From positions 1 through 6,067 of the forward strand of contig CAJTTU010000146.1 of the NCBI GenBank assembly GCA_910579325.1: DNA of 6,067 nucleotides, read 5' to 3'. This DNA is from an uncultured Lachnospiraceae bacterium (GTDB taxonomy: Bacteria; Bacillota; Clostridia; Lachnospirales; Lachnospiraceae). Below are positions 6,051 to 6,067 of this stretch, in pieces. Under the pieces are notes generated by a model, which made no database searches, had not been told where the DNA came from, and saw only the letters and a program-made list of their open reading frames with translations. The translations under genes and the position numbers were made by a program. Within the stretch, counting starts at the first letter, position 1; each line of letters opens with the position of its first letter.

Positions 6051-6067
6051 ATGGAAAAAACAAATGT
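6051..6067 (+). CDS. Start of a gene cut by the window edge, likely target of the MerR regulator
   Basis: ATG GAA AAA ACA AAT begins at 6051, 3 nt after a full AAGGAGG (6041-6047), with a MerR-type promoter and a leader hairpin upstream. Only five complete codons (MEKTN) are visible, so the product cannot be named. By analogy with BmrR-type arrangements an efflux pump or detoxification enzyme is a reasonable guess, but nothing in the window shows it. Confidence 0.6.

Overview
The window looks like chromosomal DNA from a gut-type clostridium, probably Lachnospiraceae or a close relative. This rests on the protein families present (PF06541-type membrane protein, MarR and MerR regulators, AAA ATPase of the DUF4143 type, AlbA/Schlafen-type ATP-binding protein), strong GGAGG ribosome binding sites and mixed moderate GC. 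It is an inference from gene content. No rRNA, tRNA, CRISPR array, transposase or integrase is visible.

Layout. Bases 1-76 hold a Rho-independent terminator for a minus-strand gene. Bases 77-1156 hold that gene: the C-terminal two thirds of an AlbA_2/HATPase_c_4-type putative transcriptional regulator whose N-terminal domain is missing. Bases 1157-1800 are a patchwork of debris: the tail of an unrecognised minus-strand protein, an internal slice of a MATE efflux pump on the plus strand, and the tail of another unrecognised plus-strand protein. Bases 1817-3576 are a tight, intact two-gene operon: a duplicated-domain membrane protein of the 'putative ABC transporter permease' (CmpB-like) family, followed 2 nt later by a MarR-type regulator. 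Bases 3677-5006 hold an AAA ATPase of the DUF4143 family that appears broken twice, by a one-base frameshift near its start and by an in-frame deletion of most of its C-terminal nuclease-like domain. A bidirectional terminator at 5025-5058 separates it from a convergent, intact MerR/GyrI-type regulator (5057-5887, minus).

The right end is the best regulatory region. Divergent from the MerR gene is a promoter with a 19-bp spacer and an imperfect dyad between its -35 and -10 boxes, the classic MerR-activated design. Its leader contains a long hairpin (5971-6029) just upstream of a strong ribosome binding site and the first codons of a gene that runs off the window. The MerR protein most likely activates that gene in response to a small hydrophobic or cationic compound.

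I see no convincing new multi-gene system. The more interesting points are the cluster of decayed genes around an intact membrane-protein/MarR operon, the doubly damaged ATPase whose repaired N-terminus can be read, and the unexplained leader hairpin.
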